From positions 2,790,001-2,854,000 of the forward strand of contig NZ_LT629693.1 of assembly GCF_900099825.1 (NCBI RefSeq): DNA of 64,000 bases. The letters run 5' to 3'. The notes under the pieces were generated by a model. It did no database searches. It saw nothing but the letters and a program-made list of their open reading frames with translations, and was not told where the DNA came from. Numbering within the stretch: position 1 is the first letter of the stretch; each line of letters begins with the position of its first letter. Of the stretch, positions 26,996-40,440 are shown one piece after another. The stretch comes from Bradyrhizobium ottawaense (GTDB lineage Bacteria > Pseudomonadota > Alphaproteobacteria > Rhizobiales > Xanthobacteraceae). Both the position numbers and the translations under genes were made by a program.

Positions 26996-28807
26996 ATGGA
27001 AAGACGCCTAGCTGCCATCGTCTGTGCTGACGTCGCCGGCTACTCCCGCATGATGGGAGCCGACGAGGCAGGTACGCACGCCACGTTCAAGGCCCATCGC
27101 GGCGCGATCTACCCGGTCATTCTCAACCATGGCGGCCGGCTGGTGAAGAATACCGGCGACGGCTTCCTGCTGGAATTTCCGAGCATCGTCGGCGCCATCG
27201 AGGCGGCGATTGCGATGCAGGGGCTGATGGCCGAACGCAACAACCATATCCCCGGCGATCGCGTCATGCAGTTCCGCATGGGCATCCACATGGGCGATGT
27301 GATGGCCGACGAGGACGAGGTGTTCGGCGACGATGTCAACATCGCCGTCCGCCTCGAATCGGTCGCCCCCCCCGGCGGCATCGCCGTTTCCGGCAAGGCC
27401 TGCCATGAGGCTGGCAAGCGTCTCAGCGTCCACCTGGTCGATGCCGGCCCCCACCGGTTCAAGAACATCGAGGAGCCGATCGATGTCTGGACCTGGCAAC
27501 CCGAAGGTACCGACAGCGCCGGTCGCGGATCCAGGTTGGTTCCAAGCGAGACCTCGAATCTCGCCGCGCAGTATCGGACCGCAATCGTGGGCGTGCTGCC
27601 GTTTGCGAATCTCAGCGACGGCGCCGACGAATATTTTTCCGACGGCCTGACCGAGGACCTGATCCACGCGCTCTCGCTGCAATCGTTTTACCGGGTGCTC
27701 AGCCGCAACTCGACCTTCGCGTTCAAGGGCAACAACCAGAGCACGCGGCTGATCGCGCGCGAAATCGACGCCACCTACCTGATCCAGGGATCGGTGCGGC
27801 GGGCCGGAACCAAGATTCGCGTCACCTCGGAGCTGATCGCGCCGGAGACCGGCGAGCAATTGTGGACCGGCCGGTTTGACCGCGACATCGGCGACCTGTT
27901 CGCGATGCAGGACGAAATCACCACCAGTCTGTCGGCGGCGATCGCGGCCGAGATCTACCGGGCGGAAGCCTCGGCGCCGCCGCGGCCGTCGTCGAACGAC
28001 CTGACCGCGTGGGACCGCTTCCTGAAAGGCTTGTCCTACTATTATCTGCAGACCAAGGACGACTGGGAAACCTCGATCGGCCTTTTCCGCGAAGCCATCG
28101 CGCTCGATCCGACGCTGTCGATCGCGCGCGCCTATCTCGCCACCATTCAGATCCAGGGCATCCAGTTCGGATGGATCGCCAGCACGCGCGAATTGTGGGA
28201 CTCCGCGATGTCGCTGGCGCAGAGCAGCGTCCGGCTCGATCCGCGTTCGTCCTTTGCGTTTCAGATCCTGGCTTATGTGAGCGCGGTGCAGGGGCATTAC
28301 GAAGCGGCGATGGACGCCGCCAAGCGGGCGGTCGCCCTCAACCCATACGACATGGGCGCCCGTGGCGTGCTCGGCATGTGCCATCTCGTGATCGGCGAAC
28401 ACCGGCACGCCATCGAACTGTTCTCGATGGCAGCGCAGCGCGGCAACTCCGACCCCCGGTATCAATGGGCCGCCGTGAACGCGTTCAGTCACTATCTGCT
28501 CGGGCAATATGATGCCGCTTTGTCGTGGGCGCGCGAAGAACTGTATCTCAATCCCAACCAGCTGCAGGCGCTCGCGATCCGCACGGCGGCCCTCGCGCAA
28601 TTGGGGCGGACTGCGGAAGCGAAAAACGCGGCCGAGGCGCTGCTGAGCAACTATCCGAATCTAACCGTCGAGCGGATGTTGCGGCATCTGCACTGGAAAG
28701 CCCCGGGTGACGTCACCCATTACCGCGAGGGGCTTTTGAAGGCCGGCATCCCGTTCGGTAAAGTGGCGCTGATCGAGTCTTCACCCAAGCTCGCCGCGGA
28801 TTCCTGA
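26996..28807 (+). CDS. Class III adenylate/guanylate cyclase with TolB-like and TPR domains
   Basis: A 603-residue soluble protein. Residues about 1-170 form a class III cyclase homology domain: ERRLAAIVCADVAGYSRMMG has the first metal Asp, and GDGFLLEFPS and FGDDVNIAVRLESVAPPGG follow. Residues about 195-330 form the TolB/CadC-like segment (VLPFANLSDGADEYFSDGLTEDL, then YLIQGSVRRAGTKIRV), and 340-570 a series of TPR helices. The layout is common in Bradyrhizobium, which has many paralogues. It probably makes cAMP. The ATG at 26996 gives the family start. No membrane helix is evident. Confidence 0.88.
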   Translation: MERRLAAIVCADVAGYSRMMGADEAGTHATFKAHRGAIYPVILNHGGRLVKNTGDGFLLEFPSIVGAIEAAIAMQGLMAERNNHIPGDRVMQFRMGIHMGDVMADEDEVFGDDVNIAVRLESVAPPGGIAVSGKACHEAGKRLSVHLVDAGPHRFKNIEEPIDVWTWQPEGTDSAGRGSRLVPSETSNLAAQYRTAIVGVLPFANLSDGADEYFSDGLTEDLIHALSLQSFYRVLSRNSTFAFKGNNQSTRLIAREIDATYLIQGSVRRAGTKIRVTSELIAPETGEQLWTGRFDRDIGDLFAMQDEITTSLSAAIAAEIYRAEASAPPRPSSNDLTAWDRFLKGLSYYYLQTKDDWETSIGLFREAIALDPTLSIARAYLATIQIQGIQFGWIASTRELWDSAMSLAQSSVRLDPRSSFAFQILAYVSAVQGHYEAAMDAAKRAVALNPYDMGARGVLGMCHLVIGEHRHAIELFSMAAQRGNSDPRYQWAAVNAFSHYLLGQYDAALSWAREELYLNPNQLQALAIRTAALAQLGRTAEAKNAAEALLSNYPNLTVERMLRHLHWKAPGDVTHYREGLLKAGIPFGKVALIESSPKLAADS

Positions 28808-29028
28808 TCCCGGATCGTCCTGCCGGGCTCGCGCCCAAGCTTTGAGCTGAGACGGCCGTCAGTTGAAACGGCTTGAGTTGACACCGCGCCGAATTCCGCG
28901 AAAACTCGATTGCATCCATAAGTAGTGCAACGACCATAAATTCGCCTTTCAACACCTTCCATCATGCAAGACCTTCCGTCATGTCAGACGGACATTCTTC
29001 ATCCGCTGCTTTCGAGGGATTTGGAGCC

Positions 29029-29646
29029 ATGACAGACGCCGCACCTGCCGCTGCCGTTTCGCCCAACAATCCCTGCCCGTTCCTGCGCGCGCTGGTCGCG
29101 AACGGCTATGTCGGCGGCCACATCGTCCCGCTTTCGACGATCGCCGAAACGATCGACCTCGCCAGCGGCGAGACCGGCGCCAGCAAGATCAAGGTCTGGC
29201 TGGAGACCTACGGCGTCGCGCTGACGGCGAACGGCAATCCGTTGCGAAGCTTCATCTCCGGCGCGGTGCTGGACGAGTTGCGCAACGGCCCGCTCGACAA
29301 GCATGGCGCCGGCTCGCGCATTCTCGATGTCGATGCGCACGTGCATGAGGACGAAATCATCCGCCTCGCCTCCTTCGGCAAGGACCGGCCGAACGGCGCC
29401 GGCGGCGTCGAGCGCGGACTCGATGCCAAAGAGATCGAGACCTACATGGCCGCCAATCTCGCGCGCGCCGGCGATGCGGCCCGCTTCTACTATCCCATTC
29501 TGATGAAGGGCGAATGGCCGGTCCTGCTGCGCATCATGGGCAAGGGCAGTGGCGACGATCGCTACCTCAGCGTCGACGAGGTCAGGACGCTGTTCGTCGA
29601 GCGGCGCTTCCCCGACCGGATCGTCGCGCGGCTGCCGAAGCCTTAA
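29029..29646 (+). CDS. Hypothetical protein with CPFLRALVANGYVGG motif
   Basis: A 205-residue cytosolic protein that I do not assign to a named family, although the N-terminal NPCPFLRALVANGYVGGHIVPLST block recurs in proteins of Bradyrhizobium and relatives as far as I recall. The later DAHVHEDEIIRLASFGKDR and YYPILMKGEWPVLLRIMGKG segments also look conserved. The stretch GSGDDRYLSVDEVRTLF loosely resembles an EF-hand loop and exit helix, but it lacks the full ligand pattern. The ATG at 29029 has GGAG close by; an ATG at 28981 is possible. It is convergent with the lysophospholipase-like gene. Confidence 0.65.
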   Translation: MTDAAPAAAVSPNNPCPFLRALVANGYVGGHIVPLSTIAETIDLASGETGASKIKVWLETYGVALTANGNPLRSFISGAVLDELRNGPLDKHGAGSRILDVDAHVHEDEIIRLASFGKDRPNGAGGVERGLDAKEIETYMAANLARAGDAARFYYPILMKGEWPVLLRIMGKGSGDDRYLSVDEVRTLFVERRFPDRIVARLPKP

Positions 29647-29647
29647 T

Positions 29648-29699
29648 CTTTTGACGCGTTTTCTTTACGCGAACCGGTACCACTTCGCTCGAAAACGCT
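29648..29699. repeat. GCGTTTTC...GAAAACGC palindromic repeat
   Basis: TTTTGACGCGTTTTCTTTAC and CTCGAAAACGC form the arms around GCGAACCGGTACCACTTCG. It fills the gap between two convergent genes and may act as a bidirectional terminator. Confidence 0.7.
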
Positions 29700-29705
29700 T
29701 TGCCA

Positions 29706-30653
29706 TCACTTGAACAGCGGCGTGCCGGGCACGAAGGCGTCGAACGCCGCCCAGAATTGCGTGCGGTAGCGGTCCTGCTCCTGCAGAATCTCGTGCTTGG
29801 AGCCCGCGATCACCAGATGCGAACCGGCGCGCAGGTGATAGGCGAACTCCTCGATCGCCGCCGTTGAGACGATGCTGTCGTTGCTGGCGGCCAGCATCAG
29901 GATCGGCTGGCGGATTTCGGAAGGGTAGTTGGCGCCGCGAAAGGTATGCATCGCCCGGAAGGCGGTATCGGCCCAGGCCACCGTCGGGGAGCCGATGCCG
30001 AGCGTCGGGTCTTCTTCCAGGATCGCGGCGTTGCGGGCGAAGCGCACGGGATCGCTGGTGAAGGGATTGTTGATGAAGGATTCCGAACCGGTCAGCGCGT
30101 CGCTGCCGCCGGGCACGTAGCGGCCGCCCTGGCCGGCGAACCGCATGATCCGCAGCAGCGCCCGCGCCGGAAACGAGGTGGCGCGCCCCGGCAGGTCGAT
30201 CATCGGCGCCGACAGCACCATGCGATCGAACCAGCGCTTGCCGGCATGGGCGATCCGCAGCATGACGGCGCCACCCATCGAATGCGCCAGCGCGAAATAG
30301 GGCGGCGGGCAATCCGGCAACACCACCTGCTGCACGAAGGTTTCGACGTCGACCTCGAAATCGGAGAAGTCGCGGACATAGCCCTTGCGCGGATCGCGCA
30401 ACCGCCGCGACGAATGCCCCTGGCCGCGCCAGTCGACCATCGCCACCGCGAAACCGCGATCGCGCAGGTCCCGCACCGTCTCGAAATATTTCTCGATCGA
30501 TTCGCTGCGCCCGGTGAAGACGCAGACCGTGCCCTTGCGCCCCGCAGGCGGCGCCCAGCGCGCGAAGCGCAATTCGGCGCCGTCGGGCGTCTTGATGGTG
30601 CCCGAGACGACATCCTCCGGAACCGGATTGGCGGGAATCGAGACAAGCGTCAT
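29706..30653 (-). CDS. Alpha/beta hydrolase, lysophospholipase/monoacylglycerol-lipase type
   Basis: A 315-residue alpha/beta hydrolase. The nucleophile elbow is AHSMGGAVML, the N-terminal oxyanion strand is VCVFTGRSESIEKYFE, and VDWRGQGHSSR is the conserved turn of the PldB/lysophospholipase group. The acid is likely the Asp in LAASNDSIVS and the base the His in GSKHEILQE. It has no signal peptide. It would release fatty acids from lysophospholipids or monoglycerides. It is a single gene reading away from the hsp20 promoter region. Confidence 0.88.
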   Translation of the reverse strand: MTLVSIPANPVPEDVVSGTIKTPDGAELRFARWAPPAGRKGTVCVFTGRSESIEKYFETVRDLRDRGFAVAMVDWRGQGHSSRRLRDPRKGYVRDFSDFEVDVETFVQQVVLPDCPPPYFALAHSMGGAVMLRIAHAGKRWFDRMVLSAPMIDLPGRATSFPARALLRIMRFAGQGGRYVPGGSDALTGSESFINNPFTSDPVRFARNAAILEEDPTLGIGSPTVAWADTAFRAMHTFRGANYPSEIRQPILMLAASNDSIVSTAAIEEFAYHLRAGSHLVIAGSKHEILQEQDRYRTQFWAAFDAFVPGTPLFK

Positions 30654-30726
30654 GACCGGAACCGGATAGGTGAAAAGGGCTGAAAATCAAGGCGGGAGCG
30701 CAAAAAAGGGCGGCATTTGCGGCCCT

Positions 30727-30754
30727 CTTGAACGCCGTTTCTCCCCTCCCATAT
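30727..30754 (+). promoter_or_regulatory. Sigma-32-like (RpoH) heat-shock promoter
   Basis: CTTGAAC at 30727-30733 and TCCCATAT at 30747-30754 are 13 bases apart. This matches the RpoH consensus CTTGAA and CCCCATNT at all but one key base of the -10 element. Transcription would start near 30761, about 110 bases before the hsp20 start codon. Confidence 0.7.
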
Positions 30755-30761
30755 CACTTCT

Positions 30762-30872
30762 GTGCAGGCCGCTACCAGTGTTTCGGGTCGAAACACCAAG
30801 GCTGCACAAGACGAAAGCCCGGCCCGATGGCGGGCGGGTTAATTGCAACAGTCGCTCAATGGAGGACTACCT
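30762..30872 (+). promoter_or_regulatory. ROSE-type RNA thermometer in the hsp20 leader
   Basis: The leader folds into a perfect 8-bp hairpin (GTGTTTCG 30778-30785 with CGAAACAC 30789-30796), then an imperfect GC-rich hairpin around 30813-30840, and finally a weak hairpin. In the last one TCGCT (30852-30856) faces the ribosome site GGAGGA (30861-30866) across a CAAT loop. The UYGCU word opposite the Shine-Dalgarno is the diagnostic feature of ROSE elements, which open at heat-shock temperature in Bradyrhizobium small heat-shock genes. Confidence 0.7.
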
Positions 30873-31340
30873 ATGCGTACCTACGATCTCGCCCCGTTCT
30901 ATCGTTCCACCGTCGGCTTCGACCGTTTCTTCAGCCTGCTCGATCAGGCGACTGCCGACGGCAGCCCCGGCTATCCCCCCTACAATATCGAGCGCACCGG
31001 TGAGAATGCCTACCGCATCAGTGTCGCGGTTTCCGGCTTCTCGCAGGGCGAACTTTCGATCGTCGCCAAGGAAAACACCCTGACGATCAAGGGTGAGAAA
31101 ACCGCCAACGAGAACACCGCCGAGAAAGCCGAGGTGCTCTACCGCGGCATCGCCGCGCGCGCCTTCGAACGTGCCTTCCAGCTCGCCGACTTCGTGCAGG
31201 TGAAAAACGCCTCGCTCGAGAACGGCCTGCTTCACGTCGATCTCGTCCGCGAGATTCCCGAGGCCAAGAAGCCGCGCAGCATTCCGATCACGTCCGGCGT
31301 AAAGGCCCCGCAGGTGGTCGACGCTTCGGTAGCCGCGTAA
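30873..31340 (+). CDS. Small heat-shock protein Hsp20 (class A, IbpA-like)
   Basis: A 155-residue ATP-independent chaperone that holds unfolding proteins. The N-terminal MRTYDLAPFYRSTVGFDRFF is that of rhizobial class A sHsps. The alpha-crystallin domain runs about 35-125, with YNIERTGENAYRISVAVSGF, and the conserved ARAFERAFQLADFVQVKNASLENGLLHV block. The C-terminal IPI tripeptide needed for oligomer contacts is present (RSIPITS). The gene stands alone between an RpoH-like promoter with a ROSE leader and an intrinsic terminator, so heat controls both transcription and translation. Confidence 0.93.
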   Translation: MRTYDLAPFYRSTVGFDRFFSLLDQATADGSPGYPPYNIERTGENAYRISVAVSGFSQGELSIVAKENTLTIKGEKTANENTAEKAEVLYRGIAARAFERAFQLADFVQVKNASLENGLLHVDLVREIPEAKKPRSIPITSGVKAPQVVDASVAA

Positions 31341-31378
31341 CAGCGTCCCGGCTTTCAGCAGATATTGGCCGAAACGAA

Positions 31379-31406
31379 AACGCCCCGGGAAACCGGGGCG
31401 TTTTTT
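31379..31406 (+). terminator. Rho-independent terminator after hsp20
   Basis: CGCCCCGG and CCGGGGCG form the stem over a GAAA tetraloop, followed by six T residues. It is 38 bases after the hsp20 stop codon. Confidence 0.9.
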
Positions 31407-31415
31407 GTTGCAGCC

Positions 31416-31533
31416 GTCGTCCCTGCGAAAGCAGGGACCCATAGCCACCGGCGGCCATTTTGCGAAAGGCCGCTGACACACCGCTTCATCGGTAGATCAC
31501 GCGGTATGGGTCCTTGCGTTCGCAGGGACGACG
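31416..31533. repeat. Palindromic intergenic repeat, CGTCGTCCCTGCG family
   Basis: CGTCGTCCCTGCGAAAGCAG with GGGACCCATA pairs with TATGGGTCC and CGCAGGGACGACG at the far end. A related copy is at 53493-53611. It lies between the convergent hsp20 gene and the exported proline-rich protein gene. Confidence 0.75.
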
Positions 31534-31540
31534 ATAAGGG

Positions 31541-32209
31541 CTATTCCAGCCCCTGCACCTTCGGCAGGTCTTTTGTCGGCGCGATCTCGACGACGGGCTT
31601 CGCCGAAGCCTGGCCGGTCGTAACGGCCGGCGGAGCCGCTGGCGCCTCCGCCGGCTTCGACTGCGTCGCCGCCGATTGCTGCTGTTGTGGTTCGGGCTGG
31701 GCTTCGGGCCTGGCGGCGAGCGGGCTCGCCTTCGGCACCGGCACGGTACGGCTGGCCACATGCGGGATCGACCGCGGCGGCCGCGGCTCACCCCGGACAG
31801 GGGTACTTGGCGGCAGCGCCCCGGGCTGGCCATAGACCACCGCCGGCTCCTCGCCGAAATTGGTCCCGACCCGGTAACCCGGCCTGAAGCGGACGATCCG
31901 CCCGTCACGGGCATCGACAATCAGCCGGCCGCTTTCACCACTGCGATCGATCACCTCGATCGCGTAGACGAAGCCGCGCTGCCGGGGGATGCCGAGCGGC
32001 GAAAACCCGTTCTCGCGCACCACCGTATAGACTTCCTCCGGCGGCAGCAGCCGCGGGCCGTAGCCGTAATGCGCTCCCGGGGCATCCGGTACCGCCGCAT
32101 AGGGACCGCCAAAATCGGAGACGGGTGTGTAAGGCGCCAGCATCTGCGCTTGCGCGCCGGCCGCGAACAGAACCACGCTCGCCGCCAAACATCCGGTGAA
32201 CAACTTCAT
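31541..32209 (-). CDS. Exported proline-rich hypothetical protein
   Basis: A 222-residue protein with a signal peptide (MKLFTGCLAASVVLFAAGAQ, cleavage near AQAQM). Residues about 50-110 (LPPEEVYTVVRENGFSPLG, then GFVYAIEVIDRSGESGRLIVDARDGRIVRF) look like a PepSY-type small alpha/beta domain of the kind found in periplasmic proteins. The remaining C-terminal half is low-complexity Pro/Ala/Gln, probably unstructured. A role at the envelope is likely, but the specific function is unknown. Upstream is a 0.5-kb spacer shared with gltB. Confidence 0.75.
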   Translation of the reverse strand: MKLFTGCLAASVVLFAAGAQAQMLAPYTPVSDFGGPYAAVPDAPGAHYGYGPRLLPPEEVYTVVRENGFSPLGIPRQRGFVYAIEVIDRSGESGRLIVDARDGRIVRFRPGYRVGTNFGEEPAVVYGQPGALPPSTPVRGEPRPPRSIPHVASRTVPVPKASPLAARPEAQPEPQQQQSAATQSKPAEAPAAPPAVTTGQASAKPVVEIAPTKDLPKVQGLE

Positions 32210-32710
32210 CGTTGTAAGCTCCTGTAAGTCCCAACGCCTCTGAACGCCAAGGCCGGAGCGTTTTCGCCCTCTCGCCTGCCGTACCCCGGGCGAATTTATT
32301 CGTCCCGTGTCGCGAATTTCGCCGTAAAATCCGGCGGTCCTTGGGCCGGATCGCGGCGCGTTTGCTTCAAATCCGGGGCGGAGGTTTCAGCCCGCGAAAG
32401 GCACGGATCAGCCATGCGGGCGAGGACTCTCACATGCTTGTGTGATAGACAAAAGTTTGGCATGGTCGGAGTTAGGACAGTATCGCTGTCTCAATTTCGG
32501 AGCGGTCCCGGCACGGGGATTGCAACGAAATCTGGGTGCTTCGAGCTCCAGGGAAGTGCAGGCAAGGCCGTTCCTCAGGGACGTTGAACGCCCAAGCCTG
32601 AATTTAGGAAATTGCGGCTCGCGGAGGACGAGCGGTGGCCCGGTGGGTGCCGCAAACGCCCAAGGTGTGCCGATGATGCGGTGGCCCTTAGCCTAGTTAA
32701 GAGGATTGAG
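32210..32710. other. Divergent 0.5-kb spacer upstream of gltB
   Basis: No gene is visible. It contains the gltB sigma-54 promoter (32509-32524), a GACAG-N5-CTGTC short palindrome (32476-32490), and the roughly 175-base gltB leader. I found no clear NtrC-type GCACC-N5-GGTGC pair upstream. Confidence 0.45.
32509..32524 (+). promoter_or_regulatory. Sigma-54 (RpoN) promoter of gltB
   Basis: The sequence CGGCACGGGGATTGCA matches the RpoN consensus TGGCACG-N4-TTGCA at every position but the first; the invariant GG and GC are exactly ten bases apart. Transcription would start near 32535. Nitrogen control of glutamate synthase fits this promoter type. Confidence 0.65.
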
Positions 32711-37459
<4,749 letters not shown>

Positions 37460-37466
37460 AAAACGA

Positions 37467-37574
37467 CGTCATCCTGAGGTGCGAGCCGCCTTTGGCGAGC
37501 CTCGAAGGATGATCAACGGAAGTGTTTGTGGCTCATCCTTCGAGGCGCGCAAGAGCGCGCTCCTCAGGATGACG
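37467..37574. repeat. Palindromic repeat inside the gltB-gltD operon, CATCCTTCGAG family
   Basis: GTCATCCTGAGG and CCTCAGGATGAC are the outer arms, with GCCTCGAAGGATGA and TCATCCTTCGAGGC inside. It occupies nearly all of the gltB-gltD gap. Confidence 0.8.
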
Positions 37575-37599
37575 AAGAGGTGGAAGTCACAGGGGCGTT

Positions 37600-39057
37600 A
37601 TGGGCAAGATCACAGGTTTTCTCGAAATCGACCGGCATGATCGCAAGTATGAGCCGGTCGCTGAGCGTTTGAAGAACTATCGCGAATTCGTCATTCCCCT
37701 GAGCGAGAAAGACACCCGCGACCAGGCCGCGCGCTGCATGAACTGCGGCATCCCCTATTGCCACGGCACCGGTTCGGTTCAGCCGGGCACGCCGGGCTGT
37801 CCGGTCAACAACCAGATCCCCGATTTCAACGACCTCGTCTACCAGAACAATTGGGAAGAGGCCTCGCGCAACCTGCACTCGACCAACAATTTTCCGGAGT
37901 TCACCGGCCGCATCTGCCCGGCACCGTGCGAAGCGTCCTGCACGCTCAACATCGACGACAACCCGGTCACCATCAAGACCATCGAATGCGCCATCGTCGA
38001 TCGCGCCTGGGACAATGGCTGGCTGCCCCCCGAGATCGCGCCCAACAAGTCCGGCAAGAAGGTCGCGATCGTCGGCTCCGGGCCCGCCGGCCTTGCCGCA
38101 GCCCAGCAGCTCGCGCGCGCCGGTCATGACGTCCATGTCTACGAGAAGTTCGCCAAGGCCGGCGGCCTGCTGCGTTACGGCATTCCCGACTTCAAGATGG
38201 AAAAGCACATCATCGACCGCCGCGTGGCGCAGATGGAAGCCGAGGGCGTCACGTTCCATTACGGCGTCCATGTCGGCGGCGGCGCTGCGGGCGCGCTCGA
38301 TCCGCAGCAACTGCTCAAGCAGTACGACGCGGTGGCGCTGACCGGCGGGGCCGAAGCCGGCCGCGACCTGCCGATCCCCGGCCGCGACCTCGACGGCATT
38401 CACTTCGCGATGGACTTCCTGCCGCAGCAAAACCGCCGCGTCTCCTCGGAACCGGTGAGCGGCGTCAAGGACATCCTCGCCGGCGGCAAGCATGTCGTCG
38501 TGATCGGCGGCGGCGACACCGGCTCGGACTGCATCGGCACGTCTTTCCGGCAGGGCGCCAAGTCCGTGACCCAGCTCGAAATCATGCCGGCGCCGCCCGA
38601 GCACGAGAACAAGGGCCTGACCTGGCCGAACTGGCCCTTGAAGATGCGGACCTCGTCGAGCCAGGCCGAAGGCGCGCGCCGCGAATTCGCGGTGCTGACG
38701 CAGAAGTTTTCGGGCGTGGACGGCAAGGTGCAGAAGCTGCATTGCGTACAGGTCGACGACAAGTTCAAGCCGATCGCAGGCACCGAATTCGACCTCGACG
38801 CGCAGCTCGTGCTGCTGGCGATGGGCTTCGTGCATCCGGTGCACGAGGGCATGCTGAAGACGCTCGGCCTCGACCTCGACCAGCGCGGCAACGTCCGCGC
38901 CAATCTCACGGACTACAAGACCTCGCTGCCAAAGGTGTTCACCGCAGGCGACATGCGCCGCGGCCAGTCGCTGGTGGTGTGGGCGATCCGCGAGGGCCGC
39001 CTGTGCGCCCGCGCGATCGATCAGTTCCTGATGGGATCGACGACGCTGCCGAGGTAA
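37600..39057 (+). CDS. gltD: Glutamate synthase (NADPH), small subunit
   Basis: A 485-residue iron-sulfur flavoprotein that passes electrons from NADPH to GltB. The N-terminal cysteine motifs CMNCGIPYC and CPAPCEASC bind [4Fe-4S] clusters. The FAD motif is [20 protein letters not shown] near 150, the NADPH motif [21 protein letters not shown] near 295, and the C-terminal [17 protein letters not shown] closes the FAD site. Length and motifs are standard. It is the second gene of the gltBD operon. Confidence 0.97.
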   Translation: MGKITGFLEIDRHDRKYEPVAERLKNYREFVIPLSEKDTRDQAARCMNCGIPYCHGTGSVQPGTPGCPVNNQIPDFNDLVYQNNWEEASRNLHSTNNFPEFTGRICPAPCEASCTLNIDDNPVTIKTIECAIVDRAWDNGWLPPEIAPNKSGKKVAIVGSGPAGLAAAQQLARAGHDVHVYEKFAKAGGLLRYGIPDFKMEKHIIDRRVAQMEAEGVTFHYGVHVGGGAAGALDPQQLLKQYDAVALTGGAEAGRDLPIPGRDLDGIHFAMDFLPQQNRRVSSEPVSGVKDILAGGKHVVVIGGGDTGSDCIGTSFRQGAKSVTQLEIMPAPPEHENKGLTWPNWPLKMRTSSSQAEGARREFAVLTQKFSGVDGKVQKLHCVQVDDKFKPIAGTEFDLDAQLVLLAMGFVHPVHEGMLKTLGLDLDQRGNVRANLTDYKTSLPKVFTAGDMRRGQSLVVWAIREGRLCARAIDQFLMGSTTLPR

Positions 39058-39105
39058 ACCCGCCGCGGCCTCGCGACTTGTCACTCTCGCTTTTCGGAAT
39101 ACCGG

Positions 39106-39126
39106 ATCACCCGCTTCGCGGGTGAT
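39106..39126. repeat. Short hairpin after gltD
   Basis: ATCACCCGC and GCGGGTGAT pair perfectly over a TTC loop, 49 bases after the gltD stop. There is no T-run; it may be a fragment of a palindromic repeat or an mRNA 3'-end stabiliser. Confidence 0.6.
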
Positions 39127-39276
39127 GATGGCGTGTCAAAGCGTCCAAATGCCTAATTGACTCGACCAGCTCCCCTTGATCCAGATGGCCGCTCATACCG
39201 GTCACGGCGCGCCCTCCCGAGGGAACCGCGGCCCCATAAAAGCATCCCTCCGCAGGAAACTTCCGAAGGAAACGCC

Positions 39277-40290
39277 ATGCGCAAACTTCTCGCCGCCGCC
39301 GCTGTTGCGGCGATTTCGGTTCTCTCGCTTTCCGCCGCGCCGGCGCTGGCGCAGACCCCGATCAAGATCATGGTCGGCGGCATCGACAAGCAGATCTACC
39401 TGCCGGCGAAACTCGCGGCCCAGCTCGGCTTCTTCAAGGAGCAGGGCCTCGATGTCGAACTGTTCAACTCGACCTCCGGCTCGCAGGCCGCGACCGCGCT
39501 GCTGGCGCGCGAGGTCCAGGGCGTGGTCGGGTTCTACGATCACACCATCGACCTGCAATCCAAGGGCAAGTTCATCACCTCGGTCGTGCAGTTCGCGGTG
39601 GCGCCGGGCGAAGTCGTGCTGGTGAAGGCCGCCGACGCCGACAAGCTGAAGGACCCCGCCAACTGGAAAGGTCAGGCGCTCGGCGTGACCGGCCTCGGCT
39701 CGGCGACGGATTTCCTGACCCGTGCGCTGGCGGCGAAGGCCGGACTGAAGCCCCAGGACTACACGCTGGTGCCGGTCGGTGCCGGTGACACGTTTCTGGC
39801 GGGCATGCAGCAGGGCAAGATCGTTTCCGGCATGACCACCGAGCCGACGGTGGCGCGCGCGGTGAAGACCGGCACCGCCAAGGTCGGCATCGACTTGCGC
39901 ACGCCGGAAGCGACCCGCGCCGCCCTCGGCGGCGATTATCCCGCCGCCTGCCTCTACATGGACCGCGCCTGGATGGAAGCCAACAAGGAGACCGCACAGA
40001 AGGTGGTCAACGTGATGGTCAAGACGCTGAAATGGATGAACTCGCATTCGCCGGAGGAAATCGCGGCGCAGATGCCGAAGGACTACTACGCCGGCGACCT
40101 CGAGCTTTATGTGCAGGGCCTTAGGGAAGGCCGCGCGCAATATTCGCCCGATGGCATGATGCCGCAAGGCGCACCGGAATCCGTGCTCAAGGTGCTGTCG
40201 AGCTTCTCGCCGAACGTGCAGGGCAAGACGATCGACCTCTCCAAGACCTACACCACGGAATTCGTGGTCAAGGCCAACGCCACGCATTGA
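39277..40290 (+). CDS. NitT/TauT-type ABC transporter substrate-binding protein
   Basis: A 337-residue periplasmic protein of the SsuA/TauA/THI5-like group. The signal peptide ends at PALAQ, then TPIKIMVGGIDKQIYLPAKLAAQLGFFKEQGLDV, typical of NMT1/THI5-like receptors. Binding residues cannot be read directly. GAAGGA sits seven bases before the ATG. With the ATPase and permease genes that follow it makes a complete importer for a small anion or a thiamine-precursor-like compound; the exact ligand (sulfonate, nitrate, pyrimidine) is undetermined. Confidence 0.88.
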   Translation: MRKLLAAAAVAAISVLSLSAAPALAQTPIKIMVGGIDKQIYLPAKLAAQLGFFKEQGLDVELFNSTSGSQAATALLAREVQGVVGFYDHTIDLQSKGKFITSVVQFAVAPGEVVLVKAADADKLKDPANWKGQALGVTGLGSATDFLTRALAAKAGLKPQDYTLVPVGAGDTFLAGMQQGKIVSGMTTEPTVARAVKTGTAKVGIDLRTPEATRAALGGDYPAACLYMDRAWMEANKETAQKVVNVMVKTLKWMNSHSPEEIAAQMPKDYYAGDLELYVQGLREGRAQYSPDGMMPQGAPESVLKVLSSFSPNVQGKTIDLSKTYTTEFVVKANATH

Positions 40291-40297
40291 GCTACGC

Positions 40298-40408
40298 CGT
40301 CATTGCGAGGAGCGCAGCGACGACTTGTCCGCCGTAGCTCAACGAGCGAAGGCGGAAGCCATCCATACTTGCCTTGAGGCTCGATGGATTGCTTCGCTCG
40401 CAATGACC
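40298..40408. repeat. Palindromic intergenic repeat, GTCATTGCG family
   Basis: CGTCATTGCGAGGAGC opens the element and GCTTCGCTCGCAATGACC closes it; the inner GAAGCCATCC and CGATGGATTGCTTC arms pair in part. It separates the binding-protein gene from the ATPase gene within the transporter operon. Confidence 0.75.
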
Positions 40409-40440
40409 TCTGTGGCGCAGAACCGAATCTGGAATTACCC

